Positions 18,051 to 26,243 of a stretch of 64,000 nucleotides of DNA are shown here, one piece after another. Under the pieces are notes generated by a model that saw nothing but the letters and a program-made list of their open reading frames with translations, was not told the DNA's origin and did no database searches. Numbering within the stretch: position 1 is the stretch's first letter; the number at the start of each line of letters is the position of its first letter. This stretch comes from Sphingomonas rosea (GTDB lineage Bacteria; Pseudomonadota; Alphaproteobacteria; Sphingomonadales; Sphingomonadaceae), in NCBI RefSeq assembly GCF_039538065.1, contig NZ_BAABBR010000001.1:2580501-2644500 (forward strand). Reading direction: 5' to 3'. A program made the translations under genes and the position numbers.

Positions 18051-18514
18051 CGCGGCGTTCCCACCCCCTGCTTGTAAACGAGGCTTCCGCCGAGCCATCC
18101 GCTGACCGCGAGCAGCAGTACCGAGATCGCCGAGAGCAGAAGACCGGTCGGCACCACCGAGGTCCAGCCGTCGCGCGAATGGATGAAGGCGTTGAAGATC
18201 TGGATCACGAACACGGTGATGTTGAGGAGCCCGTGAAGCTTGGCGGTGCCCGAGCGGACCCGGCGATCGCCGAAATAGTCGATGATTCCCGCCAGCGCCG
18301 CGAACCCGCCCATCACGAGACCGGCGACGATCAGCCAGGCCGAGAAATTGGCCCACTGGATGTTCGCGGTGCGCGAATAAGTGATGTCGGTGATGAGCGC
18401 GCCGATCCAGCAGACGATCGGGAACGGCACCAGCATCGGGTGCAGCGGATGACCGAAGATGGCGGCGGTGGAGCGAGGGCGGTCGCCTTCGCGGGTGAGG
18501 ACTTGATCGACCAT
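18047..18514 (-). CDS. DUF2231-type four-helix inner-membrane protein
   Basis: 155 residues with the DUF2231 signature FGHPLHPMLVPFPIVCWIGAL. The signature includes two conserved histidines and a proline pair ahead of the first helix, and four membrane helices follow. DUF2231 proteins resemble small heme-binding cytochrome-like membrane proteins and are often next to periplasmic sugar or PQQ dehydrogenases. Here the gene is translationally coupled to such an enzyme, so it may be the membrane electron acceptor; that is inference. The ATG at 18514 is supported by the position of the histidine motif. Confidence 0.8.
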   Translation of the reverse strand: MVDQVLTREGDRPRSTAAIFGHPLHPMLVPFPIVCWIGALITDITYSRTANIQWANFSAWLIVAGLVMGGFAALAGIIDYFGDRRVRSGTAKLHGLLNITVFVIQIFNAFIHSRDGWTSVVPTGLLLSAISVLLLAVSGWLGGSLVYKQGVGTPR

Positions 18515-18587
18515 GCAGGCGCTACGCCCGAACCCGAAAGCCGGTTCCGCTTGCTTACCGAAGCGTAATGAAAAGCTTGCCCCAAAC

Positions 18588-18618
18588 GAAAAGAGCGACC
18601 CGGTTTCCCGGGCCGCTC
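18588..18618 (-). terminator. intrinsic terminator after the proline-rich outer-membrane protein gene
   Basis: On the minus strand the stem GAGCGGCCCGG / CCGGGTCGCTC (18593-18618, one G-U pair, short AAA-type loop) is followed by TTTT. It lies just past the stop at 18643 and before the DUF2231 gene, isolating the two units. Confidence 0.8.
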
Positions 18619-18642
18619 CTTCCATTCCAACTAAGCCGAGGC

Positions 18643-19722
18643 TTAGCCGCGCTCGGGCGCCGGGGCCGGCGGCGGCGGCGGCGGCGGCGGCACCGGGCAG
18701 GCGTCGGTCGCGAGGATCACCGAACCGTCCGGGCAGGTCTGCGTGGCAGGCGGCGGCGGCGGCGGCGGGGTTTCGACAACCGGAGCCGGCGGCGGCGGCG
18801 GCGGGGGAGCCATTTCCGCGGTGCGGCCGAAGTTGAAGATCAGGCTCGCGAGCAGGCTGTGCGAGCTGAAGCGGTTGTTGAAGTCCTGGCTGACGACGCC
18901 CGAACGGGTGAACGACACGTTCGACGAACCGGTCGGAGCCGGGACGGCGGTCGTGGCGACGTTCGGCACGGCGGCGGTGAAGGTCTGCGAGAAGCCGGTG
19001 TTGACCGGATCCAGGTCGAGCTTGGCGGTGCGGAAGTAGCGATACTTCAGGCCGAGGTCGATGTTGTCGCTGATCGGGAAGCGGACGCCCGCGATGCCCT
19101 GATAGGCCCACGCGCTGTCACGATCGCCGAGCGCCTTGACGCGGGCACGACCCGCACCGGCACCGATGTAGAAGGCCGGAACGCCGTTCGAACCACCGAG
19201 GTCGAGGAGCGCGTTGACCATGCCCGAGAGAACACTGACGTGGTCACGCAGGTTGTACACGCCGAGCGAGCTGCCCGGGTAGACGAAGGTCGTGCCGGTC
19301 GTGGTGCCGGTCGGGGTGAAGAAGGTGGTCAGGCCGGTGCCGAGAGCGGCGTCCTGCGAGAACGACTTCACCTTCGAGCGCTTGTAGCCGACTTCGCCTT
19401 CGAGGCGGAACGCGCCGAAGTCGTAACCGATGATGCCGTCGACATCATAGCCCTTCTTGTACTTGACGCGCTCCGAGAAGGAGCCGCCAGCCGGAAGCGT
19501 GGTCAGCGTGGTCGGCAGGGTGCCGACGGCGCCGGTGCCCGAGGTCGCGGCGGTGCCGGCGGCCGGAGTCTGGGCCGTCTGCGAGAAAACGGTGGTGGCA
19601 GTGCCGCTGCGGCTCTTCGGGAACAGGATGCCCCCTTCGATGCCGGCATACGGGCCGGTCTGCGCAAACGCAGGCGCGGCAATCGCCGCCGCCGCGCTGG
19701 CAGCGAGAAGTGTCAGTCGCAT
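18643..19722 (-). CDS. outer-membrane beta-barrel protein with proline-rich, cysteine-pair C-terminus
   Basis: 359 residues. A Sec signal (LLAASAAAAIAAPAFAQ) precedes an OmpA/opacity-type 8-strand barrel starting GPYAGIEGGILFP, with alternating strands such as VKYKKGYDVDGIIGYDFGAF and DNIDLGLKYRYFRTAKLDL. After residue 300 come two proline runs and ATQTCPDGSVILATDAC, then a final PPPPPPPPAPAPERG. There is no peptidoglycan-binding OmpA domain, so the proline tail may simply cross the periplasm or be surface-exposed. GC-rich short repeats make this region slippage-prone, but the frame is open to the stop. SD AAGGGG sits just before the ATG, and a strong terminator follows. Confidence 0.75.
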   Translation of the reverse strand: MRLTLLAASAAAAIAAPAFAQTGPYAGIEGGILFPKSRSGTATTVFSQTAQTPAAGTAATSGTGAVGTLPTTLTTLPAGGSFSERVKYKKGYDVDGIIGYDFGAFRLEGEVGYKRSKVKSFSQDAALGTGLTTFFTPTGTTTGTTFVYPGSSLGVYNLRDHVSVLSGMVNALLDLGGSNGVPAFYIGAGAGRARVKALGDRDSAWAYQGIAGVRFPISDNIDLGLKYRYFRTAKLDLDPVNTGFSQTFTAAVPNVATTAVPAPTGSSNVSFTRSGVVSQDFNNRFSSHSLLASLIFNFGRTAEMAPPPPPPPAPVVETPPPPPPPATQTCPDGSVILATDACPVPPPPPPPPAPAPERG

Positions 19723-19863
19723 ATTCTACCCCTTCTAAAGGTGGGTTGGTCAAAGTTGACGCTGCTCCAAACGGGGACCCCTCAGGAAGGTTTCCAACTT
19801 TGCAGGGGCCACAATCGGTCTTCCCGGAAAATGCGACAATTTAGCAACAGTCGGCGAGCCGAC

Positions 19864-19895
19864 AAAAAGGCCCGCCGGAGCAACTCCGACGGGCC
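19864..19895 (-). terminator. intrinsic terminator after ndk
   Basis: Arms GGCCCGTCGGAG and CTCCGGCGGGCC (minus strand, 19869-19895, one internal mismatch) with a 3-base loop are followed by TTTTT (19864-19868). It is placed about 40 bases after the ndk stop. The remaining gap 19723-19863 holds the promoter region of the outer-membrane protein gene, with a GTCAA-AG-TTGAC palindrome at 19749-19760 about 27 bases upstream of its ATG. Confidence 0.85.
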
Positions 19896-19936
19896 AAGTT
19901 GTTGATACTCAAGCCACTTTCACGTGGCGAAAGCGG

Positions 19937-20359
19937 TCAGCCGACGATTTCGTCGTCCGAGAAGAAGAAGGAAATTTCGGTCTTCGCATTCTCGTCGCTG
20001 TCCGAGCCATGGACCGAATTGGCTTCGATCGACTCCGCCAGCTCCTTGCGGATCGTGCCCGGCTCGGCGTTCTCGGGGTTGGTCGCGCCCATGATGTCGC
20101 GATTGCGCTTCACTGCGTCCTCGCCCTCGAGCACCTGGACCACGACCGGGCCCGAGATCATGAAGCTGACGAGGTCGTTGAAGAAGGGACGCTCGCGGTG
20201 AACGCCGTAGAAGCCCTCGGCCTGCTCGCGGGTCATGTGGATGCGCTTGGAGGCGACGACGCGAAGGCCGGCTTCCTCGAGCATCTTGGTGACGGCGCCG
20301 GTCAGGTTGCGGCGGGTGGCATCGGGCTTGATGATCGAGAAGGTGCGCGTGACGGCCAC
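19937..20359 (-). CDS. ndk: nucleoside diphosphate kinase
   Basis: 140 residues, exactly the usual bacterial length. It transfers gamma-phosphate from NTPs to NDPs through a phospho-histidine intermediate. The substrate loop KPDATRRN is at 11-18 and the active-site His117 lies in the signature [12 protein letters not shown]. The start is GTG at 20359 with GGAG about nine bases upstream, preceding [13 protein letters not shown]; the longer open frame adds no conserved residues. It is the last gene of the pepA-holC-ndk unit and is followed by a terminator. Confidence 0.95.
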   Translation of the reverse strand: MAVTRTFSIIKPDATRRNLTGAVTKMLEEAGLRVVASKRIHMTREQAEGFYGVHRERPFFNDLVSFMISGPVVVQVLEGEDAVKRNRDIMGATNPENAEPGTIRKELAESIEANSVHGSDSDENAKTEISFFFSDDEIVG

Positions 20360-20440
20360 GGGAAAACTCCGGTTTCTGAGGGTTGGATTGGGTCGGAAAT
20401 CGCGCGGCTCTCTACGGTCGGAGCGCGAGCGACGCAAGGC

Positions 20441-20878
20441 TCAGCCCTTGTTGACCCAGCGCCCGTCCTCGCGCGCCCAGTAGAAGCGTTCGACGCCCTC
20501 GCGCCCCGAAAGCAGTTTCCAGGCGAGGCGGGCGTCGGCGAGGCCGTCGTCGTCGAACAGGTGGAAGGCGCGCTCGTAGGTCAGCGCGGCTTCGCGCCAC
20601 TGGCCGTCGGCGACAAGGAGGTTGCGGGCCTGGTTGACCGGATCGGGGGTGGTCGAGAGGAGGATCGGCTGGCGGCTATCGTCGGCGCTGCCCGCGATCC
20701 CGTGGGCGAGGAAGGCGGTCGCCCCCTCGTCCCACAACAGCCGGTCGAGCCGCGCGAGCTGGTTCTCGTCGTCCATCACGACCAGCAGCCGCTCGCCGCT
20801 GTCGAGGACCTTGCCCGCCAGCGTCGCGACGACCTCGTGCACGGGCGCACCGGCGAGCTGGTAGAAATCGACCCTCAT
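20441..20878 (-). CDS. holC: DNA polymerase III subunit chi
   Basis: 145 residues matching the chi family: MRVDFYQLAGAPVHEVVATLAGKVL at the N-terminus, and LLVVMDDENQLARLDRLLWDE, the conserved nucleotide-binding-like strand and helix. It continues with STTPDPVNQARNLLVADG and ends ERFYWAREDGRWVNKG. Chi joins the clamp loader to single-strand DNA-binding protein. The pepA-holC adjacency is widely conserved across proteobacteria and supports the call. It is 30 bases from the end of pepA and upstream of ndk. Confidence 0.9.
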   Translation of the reverse strand: MRVDFYQLAGAPVHEVVATLAGKVLDSGERLLVVMDDENQLARLDRLLWDEGATAFLAHGIAGSADDSRQPILLSTTPDPVNQARNLLVADGQWREAALTYERAFHLFDDDGLADARLAWKLLSGREGVERFYWAREDGRWVNKG

Positions 20879-20908
20879 GGGCTCTTCAACCCCTACCCGC
20901 CGGCAATC

Positions 20909-22381
20909 TCACTCCGCGACCATCTCCACCCAGCGGTCGAGAAGGCGGACGCCGAAGCCGGTCGCGCCCTTGTCGTGGGTCGCGCCAGGCTTGTCCGACC
21001 AGACGGTGCCGGCGATGTCGAGGTGGGCCCATTCATTGCCCTCCTCGACGAAGCGCTGGAGGAACTGGGCGGCGGTGATCGAGCCGCCCTCGCGCGGGCC
21101 GACGTTCTTGATGTCGGCGATCGGGCTGTCGATCAGCCGGTCGTAGGCTTCGCCGAGCGGCATCCGCCACAGCTTGTCGCCGGTCTCCTGCCCCGCCGCG
21201 ACCAGTTCGCCGGCGAGCCCGTCGGCGTTGGAGAAGATGCCGGCATATTCGTGACCGAGGCTGACCAGCATCGCGCCGGTCAGGGTTGCGAGGTCGACCA
21301 TCTTCTTCACGCCGAGCTCGCGCTGGGCATAGGTAAGGACGTCGGCGAGCACGAGGCGACCCTCGGCGTCGGTGTTGATGACCTCGATCGTCTGGCCGTT
21401 CATCGAGGTAACGACGTCGCCCGGCCGGGTCGCGGCGCCCGAGGGCATGTTCTCGACGAGACCGCACAGGCCGACGATATTGGCCTTGGCCTTGCGCCCC
21501 GCGATGGCGATCATCGCGCCGGCGACCGCGCCGGCACCGCCCATGTCCCACTTCATCGATTCCATGCCGGCGGCGGGCTTGATCGAGATGCCACCGGTGT
21601 CGAAGGTCACGCCCTTGCCGATCAGCGCGACCGGCGTTTCGCCCTCGGCGCCGCCGTTCCAGCGCATGACGAGCAGGCGCGGCTCGCGGATCGTGCCTTG
21701 ATTGACGCACAGGAGCGAGCCCATGCCGAGCTTCTCCATCTCGGCCTGGCCGAGCGCCTCGACGACGAGGCCGGTGCCCTCGGCGGCCTTCTTCACGCGC
21801 TCGACGAAGGTCTCGGCGTAGATGATGTTGGCGGGCTCGGTGACGAGCTCGCGGGTGAACTTCAGGCCTTCAAGCACCGCGGCGTAGCGCGAGTTCCAGC
21901 GGTCCTGCGTGCCGGCGGGCGCGCCGACGATCATCAGTTCCTCGAGGCTGACCTTCTGCTTGTCCTTGAGGCGGGTGCGGTAGCGGTCGTAGCGCCAGCC
22001 GCGCGCGGCGGCCCCGAGCACCAGCCGCGCCGCCGCATCGGCATCGAAGCGGCTGCCGTTCAGGTCGATCACCAGCGTCTTTTCACCCGAGGTCAGCAGC
22101 CGGCCGACCGCAGCGCCGCCGAGCTTCTCGGCCGCGGGACCGTCCGAGGCCTTGCCGGTGCCGATCAGGAGCAGGCGGCGGACCTGGCTTCCACCCGTGC
22201 CGCCGATCCAGGTTTCGGCCACCGCACCGGCCTCGCCCTCGAAGCGCTGGCCACGCGCCGCCGCCTCGACCGCGGCCCGGCCTTCGCCGAGCGACGCAAG
22301 GTTGCCACGCTCCGGGCCGGCGACGGGAATGGCGAGGGCATAGGCACCGGTGGGAAGCTGGTCGGCGAAACGGATCTGCAT
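20909..22381 (-). CDS. pepA: leucyl aminopeptidase
   Basis: 490 residues, M17 family, a hexameric cytosolic two-metal aminopeptidase. Metal-binding and catalytic motifs are VTFDTGGISIKP (metal-binding Asp), MESMKWDMGGAGAV and the family signature NTDAEGRLVLADVLTYA. The N-terminal non-catalytic domain covers roughly residues 1-160. I start at the ATG at 22381 (MQIRFADQLP); 45 open codons upstream are not conserved and would intrude into the divergent lptD promoter region. In E. coli PepA also acts as a DNA-binding protein; nothing in the sequence tests that here. Confidence 0.93.
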   Translation of the reverse strand: MQIRFADQLPTGAYALAIPVAGPERGNLASLGEGRAAVEAAARGQRFEGEAGAVAETWIGGTGGSQVRRLLLIGTGKASDGPAAEKLGGAAVGRLLTSGEKTLVIDLNGSRFDADAAARLVLGAAARGWRYDRYRTRLKDKQKVSLEELMIVGAPAGTQDRWNSRYAAVLEGLKFTRELVTEPANIIYAETFVERVKKAAEGTGLVVEALGQAEMEKLGMGSLLCVNQGTIREPRLLVMRWNGGAEGETPVALIGKGVTFDTGGISIKPAAGMESMKWDMGGAGAVAGAMIAIAGRKAKANIVGLCGLVENMPSGAATRPGDVVTSMNGQTIEVINTDAEGRLVLADVLTYAQRELGVKKMVDLATLTGAMLVSLGHEYAGIFSNADGLAGELVAAGQETGDKLWRMPLGEAYDRLIDSPIADIKNVGPREGGSITAAQFLQRFVEEGNEWAHLDIAGTVWSDKPGATHDKGATGFGVRLLDRWVEMVAE

Positions 22382-22530
22382 GGGGCTACTCGCGAAGGGG
22401 CAAGGACTGGTTCGCCTGACATCTAGGCGCGCGCCCCCCGCGCGCCAACCCCGTTGCCCCACGCCACCCAAGCTGCAATAGGCGGCGCTTCGGCAAACGG
22501 TTTTAGCAAGCGGCAAGGCGGACAGGCGAA

Positions 22531-24783
22531 GTGCGAAACGGCGTCATGGGCTGGACAGCGCTCCCGCTGATCCTCGCGCTGTCGGCGCCGGCGCTTGCCC
22601 AGGAAAGCGCGCCCGCGGCCACGCCGGCCCCTGCCCCGGCTCCCTCTCCAGCCGCGATCGTTCCGGTCGCCGCCCCCGCGACCGACGAGGACATCACCTT
22701 CAGCGCCGACAGCGTCGCCTATGACAACGAGGCCGAAGTCGTCACCGCGAGCGGGCAGGTGCGCGTCAACCGCCAGGGCACCTTCGTCGCCGCCGACCAG
22801 GTCCGCTGGGACCGCAAGACGGGCGAGGTCGTCGCGACCGGCAATGTCGTGGTGGTCCAGCCGGCGGGCGACAAGCTCGTCACCGAGCGCGCGGTCCTGA
22901 GCGACGACCTGCGCGACGCGACGGTCGAGAACCTCCTCGTCGTGCTCGAGAGCGGCGGACGCATCGCCGCCGACCGCGCGGTCCGAACCGACCGGGTGAC
23001 CACGCTCTCGAACGCGGTCTACAGCGCCTGCGCGGTGACCACGGCGAGCGGCTGCCCCAAGAAGCCGAGCTGGCAGATCCTCGCCGCGCGGGTCCGCTAC
23101 GACGAGCAGTCGCAGTCGATCCGGTTCGAGCGCGGGCGGCTGCAGCTGTTCGGGGTCCAGATTCCGCTGCTGCCGGTGTTCGCCATCGGCACCGGGTCCA
23201 ACTCGCAGGGCTATAGCGGCTTCCTCGCGCCCGAGATCCGCTACAGCCGCCGCCGCGGGGTCGAGCTCGGCACGCCCTATCACCGCAGTTTCGGGCCCAA
23301 TCGCGATTTCACGCTCACGCCCCACCTCTACACCGCGGTCAATCCGGCGATCGAGGGGCGGTATCGCGAGCTCAACAAGCTCGGTGCTTTTTCGGTCGGC
23401 GCGTTCCTGACCTACGGCGACCGCTCGAGCTACGACGACAGCATCACCAATCGCGGGCTCCGCGCCTATGTCGAGGGCAACGGCAAGTTCCAGTTCGATC
23501 CCTTGTGGAGCCTGACGGGCCAGGTCCGGCTCGCGACCGACAAGAGTGTCGCGCGCTTCTACGACCTCAACCGCGACGACCGCTTCCGCAATTTCCTCGA
23601 TCTCGAGCGGATCGATACCGACAGCTACGTCAGCCTCGCCGGCTGGTATTTCCAGGGCCTGCGCCAGAACGACATCCAGCGCACCATCCCCATCGCCCTT
23701 CCCGCCTTCGATGCCCGCGTCCGGCTGGCCGATCCGATCCTCGGTGGGCGGGTCGAGCTTCAGGCCAACAGCCTCGCGGTGTTCCGGCGCGAGGGCCAGG
23801 ACAGCCAGCGGGCCTTTGCCTCGGCGCGCTGGGACCTTCGCCGCCTGACGGGCTTCGGGCAGGAGCTGCTGCTGACGGGCCTGGTGCGCGGCGACGTCTA
23901 TCACAGCGACGAAAACGAGCTCACCTCGGCGGCCATCTATCGCGGGCTGCCGGGCTGGCGTGGACGCGGGATCGCCGCCGCCGCCGCCGAATTGCGCTGG
24001 CCGTTGATGGGCAATCTCCTCGGCGGGATCCAGCGCCTCACCCCGCGGGTCCAGCTCGTCCTGACCCCGCCGACCGCCAACATCAGCCTGCCCAACGAGG
24101 ACAGCCGCTCGGTCGACCTCGAGGACAGCAACCTGTTCGCGATCAACCGCTTCCCGGGCTACGACCGCTGGGAAGACGGCAGCCGCGTGACCTACGGCGT
24201 CGACTGGAACCTCGACCGGCCGGGCTGGTCGGTGTCGAGCAACATCGGCCAATCCTATCGCCTCAACCGCGCCGAGCAGATCTTCCCGCAGGGCACCGGC
24301 CTCACCGACCGCTTCTCGGACGTGGTTGGCCGCACCCGCCTCAAGTTCGGGCGCTTCATCGACCTCACCCATCGCTTCCGGGTCGACAAGGACAATTTCG
24401 CGATCCGCCGCAACGAGCTCGACCTCACTGTCGGCACCACCGAAACCTATGCGCGGGTCGATTACCTCCGCCTCAACCGCAACGTCGACGCGGCGGTCGA
24501 GGATCTGCGCGACAAGGAGGAGCTGCGGCTCGCCGGGCGTTACAAGTTCCACCGTTACTGGTCGATCTTCGGCGCGACCGTGCTCGACCTCACCAACCAG
24601 TCGGAGGATCCGCTGCGCATCTCCGACGGCGTCAATTCGGTCCGCCACCGGGTGAGCCTCGATTATGAAGACGATTGCCTCGCCTTCGGGGTGAGCTGGC
24701 GCCGCGACTATGAGCGGCTGGGCGACCGGGCAGAGGGCAGCACCTTCAGTTTCCGCCTGTCGCTGAAAGGCCTGAGCCGCTAA
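22531..24783 (+). CDS. lptD: LPS-assembly outer-membrane protein LptD
   Basis: 750 residues. A signal peptide (ALPLILALSAPALAQ) and an alanine/proline linker precede the OstA/LptA-like jellyroll (ITFSADSVAYDNEAEVVTAS, about residues 55-175). The large LptD barrel, from VRYDEQSQSIRFERGRL to the aromatic end, follows. Cysteines are sparse: CAVTTASGCP in the jellyroll and EDDCLAFG near the C-terminus, so the disulfide pattern is simpler than in E. coli. LptD inserts LPS or glycosphingolipid-like molecules in the outer membrane. The start is GTG at 22531, or ATG at 22546, both leaving the signal intact. It heads the lptD-surA-pdxA-rsmA operon. Confidence 0.93.
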   Translation: MRNGVMGWTALPLILALSAPALAQESAPAATPAPAPAPSPAAIVPVAAPATDEDITFSADSVAYDNEAEVVTASGQVRVNRQGTFVAADQVRWDRKTGEVVATGNVVVVQPAGDKLVTERAVLSDDLRDATVENLLVVLESGGRIAADRAVRTDRVTTLSNAVYSACAVTTASGCPKKPSWQILAARVRYDEQSQSIRFERGRLQLFGVQIPLLPVFAIGTGSNSQGYSGFLAPEIRYSRRRGVELGTPYHRSFGPNRDFTLTPHLYTAVNPAIEGRYRELNKLGAFSVGAFLTYGDRSSYDDSITNRGLRAYVEGNGKFQFDPLWSLTGQVRLATDKSVARFYDLNRDDRFRNFLDLERIDTDSYVSLAGWYFQGLRQNDIQRTIPIALPAFDARVRLADPILGGRVELQANSLAVFRREGQDSQRAFASARWDLRRLTGFGQELLLTGLVRGDVYHSDENELTSAAIYRGLPGWRGRGIAAAAAELRWPLMGNLLGGIQRLTPRVQLVLTPPTANISLPNEDSRSVDLEDSNLFAINRFPGYDRWEDGSRVTYGVDWNLDRPGWSVSSNIGQSYRLNRAEQIFPQGTGLTDRFSDVVGRTRLKFGRFIDLTHRFRVDKDNFAIRRNELDLTVGTTETYARVDYLRLNRNVDAAVEDLRDKEELRLAGRYKFHRYWSIFGATVLDLTNQSEDPLRISDGVNSVRHRVSLDYEDDCLAFGVSWRRDYERLGDRAEGSTFSFRLSLKGLSR

Positions 24784-24861
24784 GACGCGCTCATCAGCCG
24801 TTCAGCGCGCGTTTGCCAGAGCGACAAAACACATTCGATAACAAGGGATTGAACGACCCCC

Positions 24862-26205
24862 ATGCGCAAGGCGACACAGTTTCTGACGATGGCGGCAGTG
24901 GTCGGGCTGACGGGCCTGGCGGGCACCGCACTGGCGCAGAACGCACGGCCGGCGGTGAACAGCACGGCGCCGCTCAATCTCCCGCAGACCCTTACCGTCT
25001 ACGGCAAGCCGATCCCGGCGGTCGTCAAGGCCAGCGCCATCGTCAACGGCGTGGTCATCACCCAGACCGACATCGACCAGCGCCTCGCGCTTCTCGCCTT
25101 GTCGAACAACCAGCCGATCCCCGACGAGGAGCAGGAGCGGCTGCGCGTCCAGGTGCTGCGCAACCTCATCGACGAGACGCTGCAGATCCAGGCGGCCAAG
25201 GCCAAGGACATCAAGGTCAATGGCGCCGACATCGACAAGACGGTCGCGCGCGTCGCCGGCAACGTGAAGAAGACCCCGGCCGAACTGGCGACCTGGCTCA
25301 AGGAAAACGGCAGCTCGCTCGCCTCGATCCGCCGCCAGATCGAGGGCGAGATCGCCTGGCAGCGCCTCCAGCGCCAGGAGATCGAAAGCTCGGTCAGCGT
25401 CGGCGACGACGAGGTGAAGGCCGTCATCGACCGGCTCAACGCCAGCAAGGGCCAGACCGAATATCGCGTCGGCGAGATCTTCCTCTCGGCCACCGCCGCC
25501 AACCAGGCGCAGGTCATCCAGAACGCGCAGAAGATCTACCAGGCGCTCGAGCAGGGCGCGAGCTTCGCCGGTTACGCCCGCCAGTATAGCGAAGCCTCGA
25601 CCGCGGCGGTCGGCGGCGACCTTGGCTATGTCCGCCCCGAGCAGCTCCCCGAGCAGCTCGCCGGCGCCTTGCGCGAAATGAAGCCGGGCATGGTCTCGCA
25701 GCCGATCCCGATCCCGGGCGGCTTCTCGATCCTCGCGGTGCAGGACGAGCGCAAGATCCTGACCGCCGATCCGCGCAACGCGGTGCTGTCGCTCAAGCAG
25801 GTCTCGGTCGCCTTCCCGACCGGCACCACCGCCGCGACCGCCGAGCCGCTGCTCCAGCGCTTTGCCGCCGCCACGCAGAACATCGGCGGGTGCGGCGGGG
25901 CCGACAAGGTCGCCGCCGACTTCAAGGGCGAGGTCGTCCAGTCGGATGCGGTCAAGCTGCGCGATCTTCCGCCGGCGCTCCAGGACATGATGATGCCGAT
26001 GCAGGTCGGCCAGGCGACGCGTCCGTTCGGCAGCATCGCCGAGGGTGTGCGCGTGCTGGTCATCTGCGGCCGCGACGAGGAGCAGGGTGCGAGCGCGCCG
26101 AACCCCGACGCGGTGATGGCGCAGATCCAGGAAGAGCGCGTCAACCAGCGCGCCCGTCGCTACCTGCGCGACCTGCGCCGCGACGCGATCATCGACTATC
26201 GCTAG
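24862..26205 (+). CDS. surA: periplasmic chaperone/peptidyl-prolyl isomerase SurA
   Basis: 447 residues with a Sec signal (MAAVVGLTGLAGTALAQ). The SurA N-domain chaperone helices come next (KASAIVNGVVITQTDIDQRL, ETLQIQAAKAKDIKVNGADI). One parvulin domain occupies about residues 200-295 (EYRVGEIFLSAT then GASFAGYARQYSEASTAAVGGDLG and IPGGFSILAV). A C-terminal beta-alpha region containing C344-type GGCGGADKV follows. SurA escorts outer-membrane proteins, including LptD, whose gene is immediately upstream. Seventy-eight bases separate them. Having one rather than two parvulin domains is common in alphaproteobacteria. Confidence 0.9.
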   Translation: MRKATQFLTMAAVVGLTGLAGTALAQNARPAVNSTAPLNLPQTLTVYGKPIPAVVKASAIVNGVVITQTDIDQRLALLALSNNQPIPDEEQERLRVQVLRNLIDETLQIQAAKAKDIKVNGADIDKTVARVAGNVKKTPAELATWLKENGSSLASIRRQIEGEIAWQRLQRQEIESSVSVGDDEVKAVIDRLNASKGQTEYRVGEIFLSATAANQAQVIQNAQKIYQALEQGASFAGYARQYSEASTAAVGGDLGYVRPEQLPEQLAGALREMKPGMVSQPIPIPGGFSILAVQDERKILTADPRNAVLSLKQVSVAFPTGTTAATAEPLLQRFAAATQNIGGCGGADKVAADFKGEVVQSDAVKLRDLPPALQDMMMPMQVGQATRPFGSIAEGVRVLVICGRDEEQGASAPNPDAVMAQIQEERVNQRARRYLRDLRRDAIIDYR

Positions 26206-26243
26206 AGGATGACGGCAGTGCGAGCGCTCGCTAGGGGGCAGGC

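Noticed and set aside
18650..18820. GGC-rich repeats that look like a microsatellite or G-quadruplex tract
   Set aside because: They encode the polyproline tail of the outer-membrane protein and follow its codon pattern, so no separate feature is needed.
22423..24648. 741-codon open frame antisense to lptD
   Set aside because: A mirror of the lptD coding strand with no family resemblance. The lptD frame has signal peptide, jellyroll and barrel features.
24804..24820. Near LexA match GTTC-N7-GTTT upstream of surA
   Set aside because: One mismatch in a conserved position and no reason for surA to be SOS-controlled; probably chance.
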